A stretch of DNA of 64,000 nt from Eledone cirrhosa (Eukaryota; Mollusca; Cephalopoda; Octopoda; Eledonidae): contig OZ024743.1 of the NCBI GenBank assembly GCA_964016885.1, positions 350,720,513-350,784,512 on the forward strand, written 5' to 3'. A program made the position numbers and the translations under genes. Shown here piece after piece: positions 11,283 through 21,037 of the stretch; position 1 is the first letter of the stretch; the number at the start of each line of letters is the position of its first letter. Under the pieces are notes generated by a model that saw only the letters and a list, made by a program, of their open reading frames with translations, did not search any database and was not told the origin of the DNA.

Positions 11283-11519
11283 TACATAAAGTAGACATTA
11301 AGGACAGTGCAGGACAATGCAGGACGGTACAAATGGGCATTTCTGCGTGTAAAAAAACAAAAACAGAGGATGTAACAAAAATAACAATGAAAATAACAAT
11401 GAAAAATTCCCCAATAGGGGGGAGACTTCGGAGGGACATTTGTGGAGAAAGCCCAGTAAAAAGCCACAATGACCCTGACCACCAAGGCAAGTGCCCTCTC
11501 CCAGTTTTCCACCTTTAGT

Positions 11520-14500
11520 TTACAGATATATACTCAGAGTCGGCCCATTCACTCGGGCCATTCTTGCTTCTCTCACCCATCTTTCAACAAAATGCTGGGA
11601 AGAGAGCACTTCCTTCTCTACTCTGATTTTCCTTTTCAAATGAAATTTGAAAAAGTCAATCAGAGCATCACCGAAGAGGTAAGTGCTCGTCTTCAGCCCT
11701 TTCAAACGTGTCCACCACACTATCTCCTTCGCCATGGCCACCAGACAGATAAAAACTGCCTGCCCTTCCCGGCTAAAGGAGGAGGGCGGGGCAATCCTCA
11801 CGATAGACTCAGATGATAGCTGGATCCGTCCTAAACGCGACAGCAGGTGTTCGACATAAACCCACAAGTCAGCAATTTTCGGACACTGGACGAGTGCGTG
11901 CAGGACGGTTTCGTCGCCCTGCGCGCATCTCGGACATGCCCGGCTGACGGCACCTCCATGCCTGTAGAGTTTATCCCGAACTGGCAAGGCTCCTCGGTAG
12001 CACTGCCAGGCCAGAGATTTCTGGAAGTTGTCCATAGGCCCTGGCCCGAAGGTTCTTCCGAAGAGATTGGCTAGTTGATTTTCGTCGACGCCTAGAGTTT
12101 CCCCAAGTACGTCGTCGCTCTTCCCCTCCACTAATCCTCTATAGAACGCCGAGGTGGAGTTTCCACCGATCACATTGCCCGATTGGTCGAGGGCTGTGAG
12201 CGCCTGAAGACATTCCAGTCTCCAGGCGCTCCCTCTCGGTCTTCGCTTGACCCAGGACTGCAGCTCCGTCAAGGAAACGAGCTGGGGAAAAACGCGTCTA
12301 GCAAACGGCGACCACACCTGATCACCGTCGAGGAAGAGGTGGAGATGTCGTAGCCTGAGCGCGTGCCTGCGCATCATCAGCCACGGCATGCCCAGCCCTC
12401 CACGTAGCGGGTGTTGACAACAGATGGACCGCCTGACCATCGGAGCACGTCCCTTCCACAAAAAGCGAAAGAGCAAACGCTCCAGCGCAGTCAGGCGAGG
12501 CTTAGGACAAGGTACGACGGTTAGGCGGTAGCAGATGACAGACGCGATGTACGCGTTAGCCACCTCCGCTCGACCTTTCAGGGATAGCTTCCTCTCCGCC
12601 CATTTCTGGGTGAGAGAAGCCACCCTGCTCGTCACCTCGTCCCAGTTTTTGTCCGTCTGGAGGTCCGGACCGAACCAGACCCCTAGCAATTTAACCGGTC
12701 CGTCCGTCCAGCGCCCGACGACGCTGTTGGACGGCATGGACCTGCCTCTCCAGGTGCCGAGCTGCAGGCCCACTGACTTTTCCTGGTTGATCATTGCTCC
12801 TGTCACCGCTTCGTATTCTCTTAGTGTAGTGCCGATCGCCTCGATGTGTTTGGCGTTCGACACCACTACGGTGACATCGTCCGCATATGCTGACACGGAT
12901 CTTCCGCATCCTAGTTCGCGCGGGACTCCCCTCAACGTCTCCAGTTTGTGCAGTAATGGCTCGAGAGTCAATACGTACAAGAGGGACGAGAGGGGACATC
13001 CTTGGCGGACCGAGCGCATGATGTTGAACGGTTCCGACAGGTGACCGTTCACTCTCACCACAGAGCAGATGTCGCTGTGCATGGCAGCGATCCAGCCTCT
13101 GAAGACGGGCCCAAAGCCAGCCGCCCTCAGGACTGCCGCTAGGTAACGATGGTCGACCCTATCGAAAGCTTTCGACTGATCTAAATTGATCAAGGACCCA
13201 CCCGTGCCAGGTTCCCTAGCTACCCTCTCTACGATGTATCGCATGAGGTGGAGGTTGTCGTGGATGGATCTGTCGGGAATGGCGCATGTCTGCGCCTCTC
13301 CCACCAGACCACCAACGACAAGCGCCAACCTCTTTGCTAGCACCTTGGCCAAAATCTTAAACTCTGTGTTTAGCAGAGTTATGGGCCGGAAATTGTCTAT
13401 GTTATCCCCCTTGTTCGGATCCTTTCTCAGCAGTGCCACCGCTCCTCGGCTCACAGAACTGGGAATTCTCCCGTTCTGTTGCCAGTTGCAGTAGACGTCC
13501 GCCAAGAGGCCTCCGAACAAGTCTGGCATCTGTACGTAAAGTTCATAGGGCAGACCATCCAAACCAGGCGATTTGCCCCTTGTGCAGCCAGTCATCGCCT
13601 CCCTTACTTCAGCGGCTGTTATCGGCTTTTCGCAACACTTCGCCTCAGTGGCCGAGAGCCGCGGCAGTCCGTCGAGGTAGACACTAAAGTCCATCCCTCT
13701 ACCCGGCCCCCCGCTGCCCCCGAACAGCTGAGCGAAGTGTTGCTGAAAAGCTTCACACATTTGCCCGGGATCGAGTAGCATGCGCCCGTCGTGGTCCACC
13801 AAAGACCGGATCGTGGCTTTGTTGCCACGACGCGCCTCCGCCACTCGGGCCCATTGAACGGCTTTCGTCCCCTCGTGTCTGAGAGCACGCACCCTAGCTC
13901 TGACAACGCAGCCTTCGTGCTTTGCATTGAAGAATTGGTCAAGGGCCAATTTCGCCGCAAGCACGTCGGTCGCAATGCCTTTGCTAAGCGCCTCGTCTAA
14001 TTTTCTAACTAGTTCTCCCTCTGCTCTATTTTTCTCTATTGCTAAAGCCTTACTAAACCTAATCGATTCTATTCTAATCGCTCTTTTCAGAGCAAACCAC
14101 CACTTGTTGTTGACGATGGCCCCCGTCAACGCCCGCTTAACTAGTTCGCTAATCCGGTCTCTGTAGGCCTTGCGCGCTGGTAAGGACGCGTTTAGCTTCC
14201 AGTAGCCGGGTCCTCGTCTATGAAGCCTATCTAAGTCAAGCACACAGATCACAAATTTGTGGTCCGTGTAGCTGACTATCTTGAATTGTGGACAGCCTAT
14301 GCTAGACCTATCTATTTCCCTACAAAATACTCTATCTAGATATGATCTGGATGACCCTATGCGGTTTGTCCAAGTCCACATTGGCACATTCGGGAAATCC
14401 AATCGGTACCTGTCAGACAGTTCAAAACGCCTGAGCAGGTTGGTGAGGCTCTTGCACCCTCCACCCCTATCCGCTAATCCCACACAGTCCCAGCGTGCAT

Positions 14501-14939
14501 CTAAGATCCCGTTCCAGTCGCCCACTAACACTAAAGAGCGGGACGTTCCAAGAAAGGTCTCCAGACGCCGGAAGAAATCAGGCCGCCCTGCTCCTGTCGG
14601 GGCATAGACGGCCACTAGCCTGAAAGCTTGCCCGTCTCCGCTGGTCACGTCCAGCACCACCAGCTTACCCTCTGGGTCCAGGAAGATGGCCCGTATGGCG
14701 AGATCCAAACCTCTCCGAAAAAGCACAGCAACTCCTCCACCGGATCCAGGACGGCTGGGAGATGCGTACACATCGAAGCCGCCGAAGATCGGTGCGAAGG
14801 CCCGTGCTTCGGAGATTCTGGTCTCGCTGATGGCCACTACATCTATGTTTAGTGACCTGAGGTCGTTGAGCAGGTGACCCTGCTTCCATGACGACCCCAA
14901 GCCACGCGCATTTATGCTGCCTATTCTGAGTGAGGTCAT
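11520..14939 (-). CDS. ORF2, APE endonuclease + reverse transcriptase (unit 3, described in full)
   Basis: 1139 aa, no breaks. The N-terminal endonuclease of the exonuclease III/APE fold has its expected residues: N10 (SINARG), E39 (ISETRI), VYAPTG 111-116, GDWNG 140-144 with D141 and N143, D202 (SYLDRVF), and D226-H227 (SYTDH). It would nick target DNA to prime copying. GPGYWKLN follows at 243-250. The RT runs from about 500: FRPITLLN 517-524, motif A LDQSKAFD with D587, motif B RQGCPLS 645-651, motif C AYADD 684-688. A C-terminal zinc motif follows: C1002-x2-C1005-x8-H1014-x4-C1019. The motif wording resembles the L1/Tx1 clade. ORF1 lies 35 nt upstream in another frame, so ORF2 probably depends on reinitiation or internal entry. 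Unit-specific: Phe55 and Gln400. Confidence 0.95.
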   Translation of the reverse strand: MTSLRIGSINARGLGSSWKQGHLLNDLRSLNIDVVAISETRISEARAFAPIFGGFDVYASPSRPGSGGGVAVLFRRGLDLAIRAIFLDPEGKLVVLDVTSGDGQAFRLVAVYAPTGAGRPDFFRRLETFLGTSRSLVLVGDWNGILDARWDCVGLADRGGGCKSLTNLLRRFELSDRYRLDFPNVPMWTWTNRIGSSRSYLDRVFCREIDRSSIGCPQFKIVSYTDHKFVICVLDLDRLHRRGPGYWKLNASLPARKAYRDRISELVKRALTGAIVNNKWWFALKRAIRIESIRFSKALAIEKNRAEGELVRKLDEALSKGIATDVLAAKLALDQFFNAKHEGCVVRARVRALRHEGTKAVQWARVAEARRGNKATIRSLVDHDGRMLLDPGQMCEAFQQHFAQLFGGSGGPGRGMDFSVYLDGLPRLSATEAKCCEKPITAAEVREAMTGCTRGKSPGLDGLPYELYVQMPDLFGGLLADVYCNWQQNGRIPSSVSRGAVALLRKDPNKGDNIDNFRPITLLNTEFKILAKVLAKRLALVVGGLVGEAQTCAIPDRSIHDNLHLMRYIVERVAREPGTGGSLINLDQSKAFDRVDHRYLAAVLRAAGFGPVFRGWIAAMHSDICSVVRVNGHLSEPFNIMRSVRQGCPLSSLLYVLTLEPLLHKLETLRGVPRELGCGRSVSAYADDVTVVVSNAKHIEAIGTTLREYEAVTGAMINQEKSVGLQLGTWRGRSMPSNSVVGRWTDGPVKLLGVWFGPDLQTDKNWDEVTSRVASLTQKWAERKLSLKGRAEVANAYIASVICYRLTVVPCPKPRLTALERLLFRFLWKGRAPMVRRSICCQHPLRGGLGMPWLMMRRHALRLRHLHLFLDGDQVWSPFARRVFPQLVSLTELQSWVKRRPRGSAWRLECLQALTALDQSGNVIGGNSTSAFYRGLVEGKSDDVLGETLGVDENQLANLFGRTFGPGPMDNFQKSLAWQCYRGALPVRDKLYRHGGAVSRACPRCAQGDETVLHALVQCPKIADLWVYVEHLLSRLGRIQLSSESIVRIAPPSSFSREGQAVFICLVAMAKEIVWWTRLKGLKTSTYLFGDALIDFFKFHLKRKIRVEKEVLSSQHFVERWVREARMARVNGPTLSIYL

Positions 14940-14974
14940 GTTTAAAATAGAGTGGAAAAGATGGGAAAGACCAC

Positions 14975-17068
14975 TTACCGTACTTTTGGTAGAGGAGGGA
15001 TGGTTTTTACATCCCTTTTCACTTGATCGTCTGGTGAAGGGACCGTTGAATCGTCCCTTCGGCTGGTCGTCGGCTCTTCTAAGAGAATGTCTGAGTATAC
15101 TCTTCGATTGATGGTTCCTCCTAGGTCCCTGAAATCACCAACTGCGTTGGGGAATTTCGTTTTAATATTTGTGTATTGTTTCTGTGCTATTTTTAGCAGT
15201 CTTATGTTAGTTGGCGTTTTGATTGGTGCTGGTATTATGTAGTCCTGTTGTGAAATGTCTGTGTGTTCAATTATGTAAGTCATTAGTTTCTTGTTGTGTG
15301 TATTTATTGCCGTGCATTTGTTTTTCTGGGGGTGGGGTGTGGTTCTGCTATTTTCTTGTCGTTGTTGCTGGGTGTGTGTGTTTTGTTGTTGTGTTTGCGA
15401 TGTTGGTGCTTGTGGTGGTGGTGTTGAAGGTGTTGTTGGCGGTGGGGTTGTCGCCGGTGGTGATGGTGGCGCTAGTGTGGGTGGTGATGGTGTTGGTGTT
15501 GTTGCTGCTGTGGGTCTCTTTGCAGTAGACTTTACCCTTTTCTCATTTCTTTCCTCACTTTTCAAAGGCGACGATGCGCTGCTTCTGCGTTTGTGCCTTC
15601 TTACGACCTTTTGCCATCTCTCTCCCACCTCACACTCCATGTCTGATTCTGTGAGGTCGGGGAGGGGTACCAACTCCACTCTTTCACTTGTTGTTGTTGG
15701 TGATGTTTGCACTGGAGTCTCTGTTGCAGCTGCATTTGGTATTGCTGTTGTTGTTGTTAGTATTTCCACTGCTGCTGCTGTTTTTGATTTCCGTGGAGTG
15801 GGTATGGGTGCCACGGGCCTATCGTTCCTGGTTGCCGCTTGTCCTGTTGCTGGTAGCCGTGGAGCCGGATTCGGAAGGAGGGGGGTTTTCTCCTTTCTCA
15901 GGGTCTTCTCGTTGCAGAAGGCCCTGAGGTGAGTCTTCGATCCACAGCGAAAGCATTTCGGGCGTTTGCCCTCAACACTTATGGGCAGTTGAGTGCCGTT
16001 ATCGAAGTCTATCACATCCGGGATAGCTTCGATGCACTCCTGGTTGGTTTGGATTAGCATCTCAATGGAGGAGCCGACCCAATCTTCTCTTACTTTTTTC
16101 TGTACTTGCAGTACAGTTGTTTTGTCCTCGATTCCGACGAGGACAGACGCGGCCAGCCAAGAAGGGGTCATTCCGGGGGGGACGTGGGTCAGTTTGACCC
16201 TCACAATTTTTTGCCCACAGTAGGAGGGCACCAACACCATTTCCTCGCTCCTTAGGGTCACTACTGATTGGGCCTTTGCCTCCTGGGGTGTGGCAAAAAG
16301 TACGTCTACGGTGGCATATTTTTTGCCTCGGGTGATGTGCGTTTTCCGCTGCCACACAGACCCCAAGGCTTTTTGTATTTGGGCCTCTGTGGCTCTTTCC
16401 ACCCTACGGGATTTTGTACTTACTGTACGGTACGTGACCGTACAGTGCTCTTGGGTTTCGAAAAAATGTTTCGCTGCCTTGCAGATTGCTCGGTGTCCGT
16501 TCTTTGTCACCATCTTCTTCGCTTCCTCTAATTCCTCATTTGTTATGAGGATTGTTTCCAAATTTTTCGCAATACCTGCAAATGAGATTGGTTTTTCTCT
16601 GCTGTTGTTGTTGTCGTCAGAGCTGCTGGTACTTTTGTTGTTGCTGCAGGTACTACGACTACTGCCTCCGCCGCTGTTGCTGTGGTTGTTGTTGGTGTTG
16701 CTGCTGCTAATGCTGTTGTTGTTTATGCTGCTGGTGATGCTGTTGCGGCTGCTACTGTTGTTTTCATTGTCACTGTTGCTGTTGTTATTACGGCTGCTAC
16801 TGCTATTATTCCTGACGTCAGACGAATGAACTGGGTTTTCGTATTTCCCGCACACCTGTTTCGTCGCTGTCGTCGTCGTGGAGAAACCTTGCACGCTTTG
16901 CACGAGACTTTTCTTTTCTTTCGTCACTTGCGAAAGAGAAGGGAGGGAGAGAGACACATTTAAAGAAGGGAGGGAGAGAGACAATCTTCTCTCTGCTGTA
17001 GTGATGATTGAGGAAGAAGAAGACGGAATGAGTGGGAGTGACGTATGAAATTTCTTTTTCGTAGCCAT
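14975..17068 (-). CDS. ORF1, gag-like RNA-binding protein (unit 3, described in full)
   Basis: 697 aa from the MATKKK ATG. Residues 1-60 are Ser/Leu-rich; about 88-160 are Ser/Asn-rich low complexity. A conserved folded part follows from about 158 (ISFAGIAKNLETI) to 390. It includes KKYATVDVLFATPQEA, IVRVKLTHVPPGM and a CCHC zinc knuckle C372-x2-C375-x4-H380-x4-C385 (KCFRCGSKTHLRAFC). A Pro/Thr/Gln-rich linker (about 540-595) and a conserved C-terminal segment (DFRDLGGTINRRVYSDIL) end the protein. The probable role is binding element RNA in the retrotransposition particle. The middle region may be RRM-like, but I cannot show this. Unit-specific: KAAKHFFETQ; GERWQKVVRRHKR shared with unit 4. 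Confidence 0.9.
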   Translation of the reverse strand: MATKKKFHTSLPLIPSSSSSIITTAERRLSLSLPSLNVSLSLPSLSQVTKEKKSLVQSVQGFSTTTTATKQVCGKYENPVHSSDVRNNSSSSRNNNSNSDNENNSSSRNSITSSINNNSISSSNTNNNHSNSGGGSSRSTCSNNKSTSSSDDNNNSREKPISFAGIAKNLETILITNEELEEAKKMVTKNGHRAICKAAKHFFETQEHCTVTYRTVSTKSRRVERATEAQIQKALGSVWQRKTHITRGKKYATVDVLFATPQEAKAQSVVTLRSEEMVLVPSYCGQKIVRVKLTHVPPGMTPSWLAASVLVGIEDKTTVLQVQKKVREDWVGSSIEMLIQTNQECIEAIPDVIDFDNGTQLPISVEGKRPKCFRCGSKTHLRAFCNEKTLRKEKTPLLPNPAPRLPATGQAATRNDRPVAPIPTPRKSKTAAAVEILTTTTAIPNAAATETPVQTSPTTTSERVELVPLPDLTESDMECEVGERWQKVVRRHKRRSSASSPLKSEERNEKRVKSTAKRPTAATTPTPSPPTLAPPSPPATTPPPTTPSTPPPQAPTSQTQQQNTHTQQQRQENSRTTPHPQKNKCTAINTHNKKLMTYIIEHTDISQQDYIIPAPIKTPTNIRLLKIAQKQYTNIKTKFPNAVGDFRDLGGTINRRVYSDILLEEPTTSRRDDSTVPSPDDQVKRDVKTIPPLPKVR

Positions 17069-17117
17069 GTTGTTTTTTGTTTAAAATGAAATTTTGGGTA
17101 CAAAACCCCAATAACTG

Positions 17118-17172
17118 GTTATTTAACCCCGAAGGGCCAAATAACGGACAGAAAGACCCCTCTCACGAGGAG
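17118..17172 (-). promoter_or_regulatory. 5' UTR two-hairpin module, unit 3 (type b)
   Basis: Same layout as at 11038-11116. The type b stem has G instead of A at its eighth base (GUUAUUUGGCCC), turning an A-U pair into G-U, so pairing is kept. UUCG and GUGA loops are unchanged. Confidence 0.7.
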
Positions 17173-17283
17173 GAGGGTGTCTTTATCAACAATTTGGTTC
17201 AAGTTTTAAACAATTTACAATTGTTTTAACGGTTAAAAATTACTATACCTTACAGAGCCGAGCCTCCGTCAACCATGGCATTC

Positions 17284-17319
<36 letters not shown>
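17284..17319. repeat. (AAT)12 junction tract, unit 3 / unit 4
   Basis: Twelve perfect AAT repeats between the type b 5' end of unit 3 and the 3' end of unit 4. Confidence 0.95.
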
Positions 17320-17321
<2 letters not shown>

Positions 17322-17331
17322 TTTCTTTATT

Positions 17332-17344
17332 AACCACAAGGGTT
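17332..17344 (-). other. 3'-terminal CUUGU hairpin, unit 4
   Basis: AACC/GGUU stem with CUUGU loop, unchanged. Confidence 0.65.
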
Positions 17345-17582
17345 TACATAAAGTAGACATTAAGGACAGTGCAGGACAATGCAGGACGGTACAAATGGGC
17401 ATTTCTGCGTGTAAAAAAAACAAAAATAGAGGATGTAACAAAAATAACAATGAAAATAACAATGAAAAATTCCCCAATAGGGGGGAGACTTCGGAGGGAC
17501 ATTTGTGGAGAAAGCCCAGTAAAAAGCCACAATGACCCTGACCACCAAGGCAAGTGCCCTCTCCCAGTTTTCCACCTTTAGT

Positions 17583-20500
17583 TTACAGATATATACTCAG
17601 AGTCGGCCCATTCACTCGGGCCATTCTTGCTTCTCTCACCCATCTTTCAACAAAATGCTGGGAAGAGAGCACTTCCTTCTCTACTCTGATTTTCCTTTTC
17701 AAATGAAATTTGAAAAAGTCAATCAGAGCATCACCGAAGAGGTAAGTGCTCGTCTTCAGCCCTTTCAAACGTGTCCACCATACTATCTCTTTCGCCATGG
17801 CCACCAGACAGATAAAAACTGCCTGCCCTTCCCGGCTAAAGGAGGAGGGCGGGGCAATCCTCACGATAGACTCAGATGATAGCTGGATCCGTCCTAAACG
17901 CGACAGCAGGTGTTCGACATAAACCCACAAGTCAGCAATTTTCGGACACTGGACGAGTGCGTGCAGGACGGTTTCGTCGCCCTGCGCGCATCTCGGACAT
18001 GCCCGGCTGACGGCACCTCCATGCCTGTAGAGTTTATCCCGAACTGGCAAGGCTCCTCGGTAGCACTGCCAGGCCAGAGATTTCTGGAAGTTGTCCATAG
18101 GCCCTGGCCCGAAAGTTCTTCCGAAGAGATTGGCTAGTTGATTTTCGTCGACGCCTAGAGTTTCCCCAAGTACGTCGTCGCTCTTCCCCTCCACTAATCC
18201 TCTATAGAACGCCGAGGTGGAGTTTCCACCGATCACATTGCCCGATTGGTCGAGGGCTGTGAGCGCCTGAAGACATTCCAGTCTCCAGGCGCTCCCTCTC
18301 GGTCTTCGCTTGACCCAGGACTGCAGCTCCGTCAAGGAAACGAGCTGGGGAAAAACGCGTCTAGCAAACGGCGACCACACCTGATCACCGTCGAGGAAGA
18401 GGTGGAGATGTCGTAGCCTGAGCGCGTGCCTGCGCATCATCAGCCACGGCATGCCCAGCCCTCCACGTAGCGGGTGTTGACAACAGATGGACCGCCTGAC
18501 CATCGGAGCACGTCCCTTCCACAAAAAGCGAAAGAGCAAACGCTCCAGCGCAGTCAGGCGAGGCTTAGGACAAGGTACGACGGTTAGGCGGTAGCAGATG
18601 ACAGACGCGATGTACGCGTTAGCCACCTCCGCTCGACCTTTCAGGGATAGCTTCCTCTCCGCCCATTTCTGGGTGAGAGAAGCCACCCTGCTCGTCACCT
18701 CGTCCCAGTTTTTGTCCGTCTGGAGGTCCGGACCGAACCAGACCCCTAGCAATTTAACCGGTCCGTCCGTCCAGCGCCCGACGACGCTGTTGGACGGCAT
18801 GGACCTGCCTCTCCAGGTGCCGAGCTGCAGGCCCACTGACTTTTCCTGGTTGATCATTGCTCCTGTCACCGCTTCGTATTCTCTTAGTGTAGTGCCGATC
18901 GCCTCGATGTGTTTGGCGTTCGACACCACTACGGTGACATCGTCCGCATATGCTGACACGGATCTTCCGCATCCTAGTTCGCGCGGGACTCCCCTCAACG
19001 TCTCCAGTTTGTGCAGTAATGGCTCGAGAGTCAATACGTACAAGAGGGACGAGAGGGGACATCCTTGGCGGACCGAGCGCATGATGTTGAACGGTTCCGA
19101 CAGGTGACCGTTCACTCTCACCACAGAGCAGATGTCGCTGTGCATGGCAGCGATCCAGCCTCTGAAGACGGGCCCAAAGCCAGCCGCCCTCAGGACTGCC
19201 GCTAGGTAACGATGGTCGACCCTATCGAAAGCTTTCGACTGATCTAAATTGATCAAGGACCCACCCGTGCCAGGTTCCCTAGCTACCCTCTCTACGATGT
19301 ATCGCATGAGGTGGAGGTTGTCGTGGATGGATCTGTCGGGAATGGCGCATGTCTGCGCCTCTCCCACCAGACCACCAACGACAAGCGCCAACCTCTTTGC
19401 TAGCACCTTGGCCAAAATCTTAAACTCTGTGTTTAGCAGAGTTATGGGCCGGAAATTGTCTATGTTATCCCCCTTGTTCGGATCCTTTCTCAGCAGTGCC
19501 ACCGCTCCTCGGCTCACAGAACTGGGAATTCTCCCGTTCTGTTGCCAGTTGCAGTAGACGTCCGCCAAGAGGCCTCCGAACAAGTCTGGCATCTGTACGT
19601 AAAGTTCATAGGGCAGACCATCCAAACCAGGCGATTTACCCCTTGTGCAGCCAGTCATTGCCTCCCGTACTTCAGCGGCTGTTATCGGCTTTTCGCAACA
19701 CTTCGCCTCAGTGGCCGAGAGCCGCGGCAGTCCGTCGAGGTAGACACTAAAGTCCATCCCTCTACCCGGCCCCCCGCTGCCCCCGAACAGCTGAGCGAAG
19801 TGTCGCTGAAAAGCTTCACACATTTGCCCGGGATCGAGTAGCATGCGCCCGTCGTGGTCCACCAAAGACCGGATCGTGGCTTTGTTGCCACGACGCGCCT
19901 CCGCCACTCGGGCCCATTGAACGGCTTTCGTCCCCTCGTGTCTGAGAGCACGCACCCTAGCTCTGACAACGCAGCCTTCGTGCTTTGCATTGAAGAATTG
20001 GTCAAGGGCCAATTTCGCCGCAAGCACGTCGGTCGCAATGCCTTTGCTAAGCGCCTCGTCTAATTTTCTAACTAGTTCTCCCTCTGCTCTATTTTTCTCT
20101 ATTGCTAAAGCCTTACTAAACCTAATCGATTCTATTCTAATCGCTCTTTTCAGAGCAAACCACCACTTGTTGTTGACGATGGCCCCCGTCAACGCCCGCT
20201 TAACTAGTTCGCTAATCCGGTCTCTGTAGGCCTTGCGCGCTGGTAAGGACGCGTTTAGCTTCCAGTAGCCGGGTCCTCGTCTATGAAGCCTATCTAAGTC
20301 AAGCACACAGATCACGAATTTGTGGTCCGTGTAGCTGACTATCTTGAATTGTGGACAGCCTATGCTAGACCTATCTATTTCCCTACAAAATACTCTATCT
20401 AGATATGATCTGGATGACCCTATGCGGTTTGTCCAAGTCCACATTGGCACATTCGGGAAATCCAATCGGTACCTGTCAGACAGTTCAAAACGCCTGAGCA

Positions 20501-21002
20501 GGTTGGTGAGGCTCTTGCACCCTCCACCCCTATCCGCTAATCCCACACAGTCCCAGCGTGCATCTAAGATCCCGTTCCAGTCGCCCACTAACACTAAAGA
20601 GCGGGACGTTCCAAGAAAGGTCTCCAGACGCCGGAAGAAATCAGGCCGCCCTGCTCCTGTCGGGGCATAGACGGCCACTAGCCTGAAAGCTTGCCCGTCT
20701 CCGCTGGTCACGTCCAGCACCACCAGCTTACCCTCTGGGTCCAGGAAGATGGCCCGTATGGCGAGATCCAAACCTCTCCGAAAAAGCACAGCAACTCCTC
20801 CACCGGATCCAGGACGGCTGGGAGATGCGTACACATCGAAGCCGCCGAAGATCGGTGCGAAGGCCCGTGCTTCGGAGATTCTGGTCTCGCTGATGGCCAC
20901 TACATCTATGTTTAGTGACCTGAGGTCGTTGAGCAGGTGACCCTGCTTCCATGACGACCCCAAGCCACGCGCATTTATGCTGCCTATTCTGAGTGAGGTC
21001 AT
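17583..21002 (-). CDS. ORF2, APE endonuclease + reverse transcriptase (unit 4)
   Basis: 1139 aa, open throughout, with all endonuclease, RT and CCHC residues listed for 11520..14939. It has Phe55 like unit 3 but Arg400, the residue seen in all other units. It also carries Ala105, Ile231, Lys434 and Lys1109. Confidence 0.95.
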   Translation of the reverse strand: MTSLRIGSINARGLGSSWKQGHLLNDLRSLNIDVVAISETRISEARAFAPIFGGFDVYASPSRPGSGGGVAVLFRRGLDLAIRAIFLDPEGKLVVLDVTSGDGQAFRLVAVYAPTGAGRPDFFRRLETFLGTSRSLVLVGDWNGILDARWDCVGLADRGGGCKSLTNLLRRFELSDRYRLDFPNVPMWTWTNRIGSSRSYLDRVFCREIDRSSIGCPQFKIVSYTDHKFVICVLDLDRLHRRGPGYWKLNASLPARKAYRDRISELVKRALTGAIVNNKWWFALKRAIRIESIRFSKALAIEKNRAEGELVRKLDEALSKGIATDVLAAKLALDQFFNAKHEGCVVRARVRALRHEGTKAVQWARVAEARRGNKATIRSLVDHDGRMLLDPGQMCEAFQRHFAQLFGGSGGPGRGMDFSVYLDGLPRLSATEAKCCEKPITAAEVREAMTGCTRGKSPGLDGLPYELYVQMPDLFGGLLADVYCNWQQNGRIPSSVSRGAVALLRKDPNKGDNIDNFRPITLLNTEFKILAKVLAKRLALVVGGLVGEAQTCAIPDRSIHDNLHLMRYIVERVAREPGTGGSLINLDQSKAFDRVDHRYLAAVLRAAGFGPVFRGWIAAMHSDICSVVRVNGHLSEPFNIMRSVRQGCPLSSLLYVLTLEPLLHKLETLRGVPRELGCGRSVSAYADDVTVVVSNAKHIEAIGTTLREYEAVTGAMINQEKSVGLQLGTWRGRSMPSNSVVGRWTDGPVKLLGVWFGPDLQTDKNWDEVTSRVASLTQKWAERKLSLKGRAEVANAYIASVICYRLTVVPCPKPRLTALERLLFRFLWKGRAPMVRRSICCQHPLRGGLGMPWLMMRRHALRLRHLHLFLDGDQVWSPFARRVFPQLVSLTELQSWVKRRPRGSAWRLECLQALTALDQSGNVIGGNSTSAFYRGLVEGKSDDVLGETLGVDENQLANLFGRTFGPGPMDNFQKSLAWQCYRGALPVRDKLYRHGGAVSRACPRCAQGDETVLHALVQCPKIADLWVYVEHLLSRLGRIQLSSESIVRIAPPSSFSREGQAVFICLVAMAKEIVWWTRLKGLKTSTYLFGDALIDFFKFHLKRKIRVEKEVLSSQHFVERWVREARMARVNGPTLSIYL

Positions 21003-21037
21003 GTTTAAAATAGAGTGGAAAAGATGGGAAAGACCAC

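Larger units (their letters stand above)
11228..17283 (-). mobile_element. Family A LINE, unit 3 (full length, both ORFs open)
   Basis: A 6056-bp copy. Its coding part matches unit 4 almost exactly, but its 5' terminal 250 bp or so is the type b variant (GAATGCCATGG start; 'caacaatttggttcaag' instead of 'ctacaagttggttaaag' on the plus strand), shared with units 5 and 7. Confidence 0.95.

Noticed and set aside
12535..13044. Plus-strand open frame of 169 codons antisense to ORF2, recurring in the units
   Set aside because: It is antisense to conserved RT coding sequence, with no promoter or family resemblance of its own.
15291..15932. Plus-strand open frame of 213 codons, recurring in the units
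   Set aside because: It is antisense to the Pro/Thr/Gln-rich linker of ORF1; its Val/Cys/Leu composition follows from the complementary codons, and it repeats only because the element repeats.
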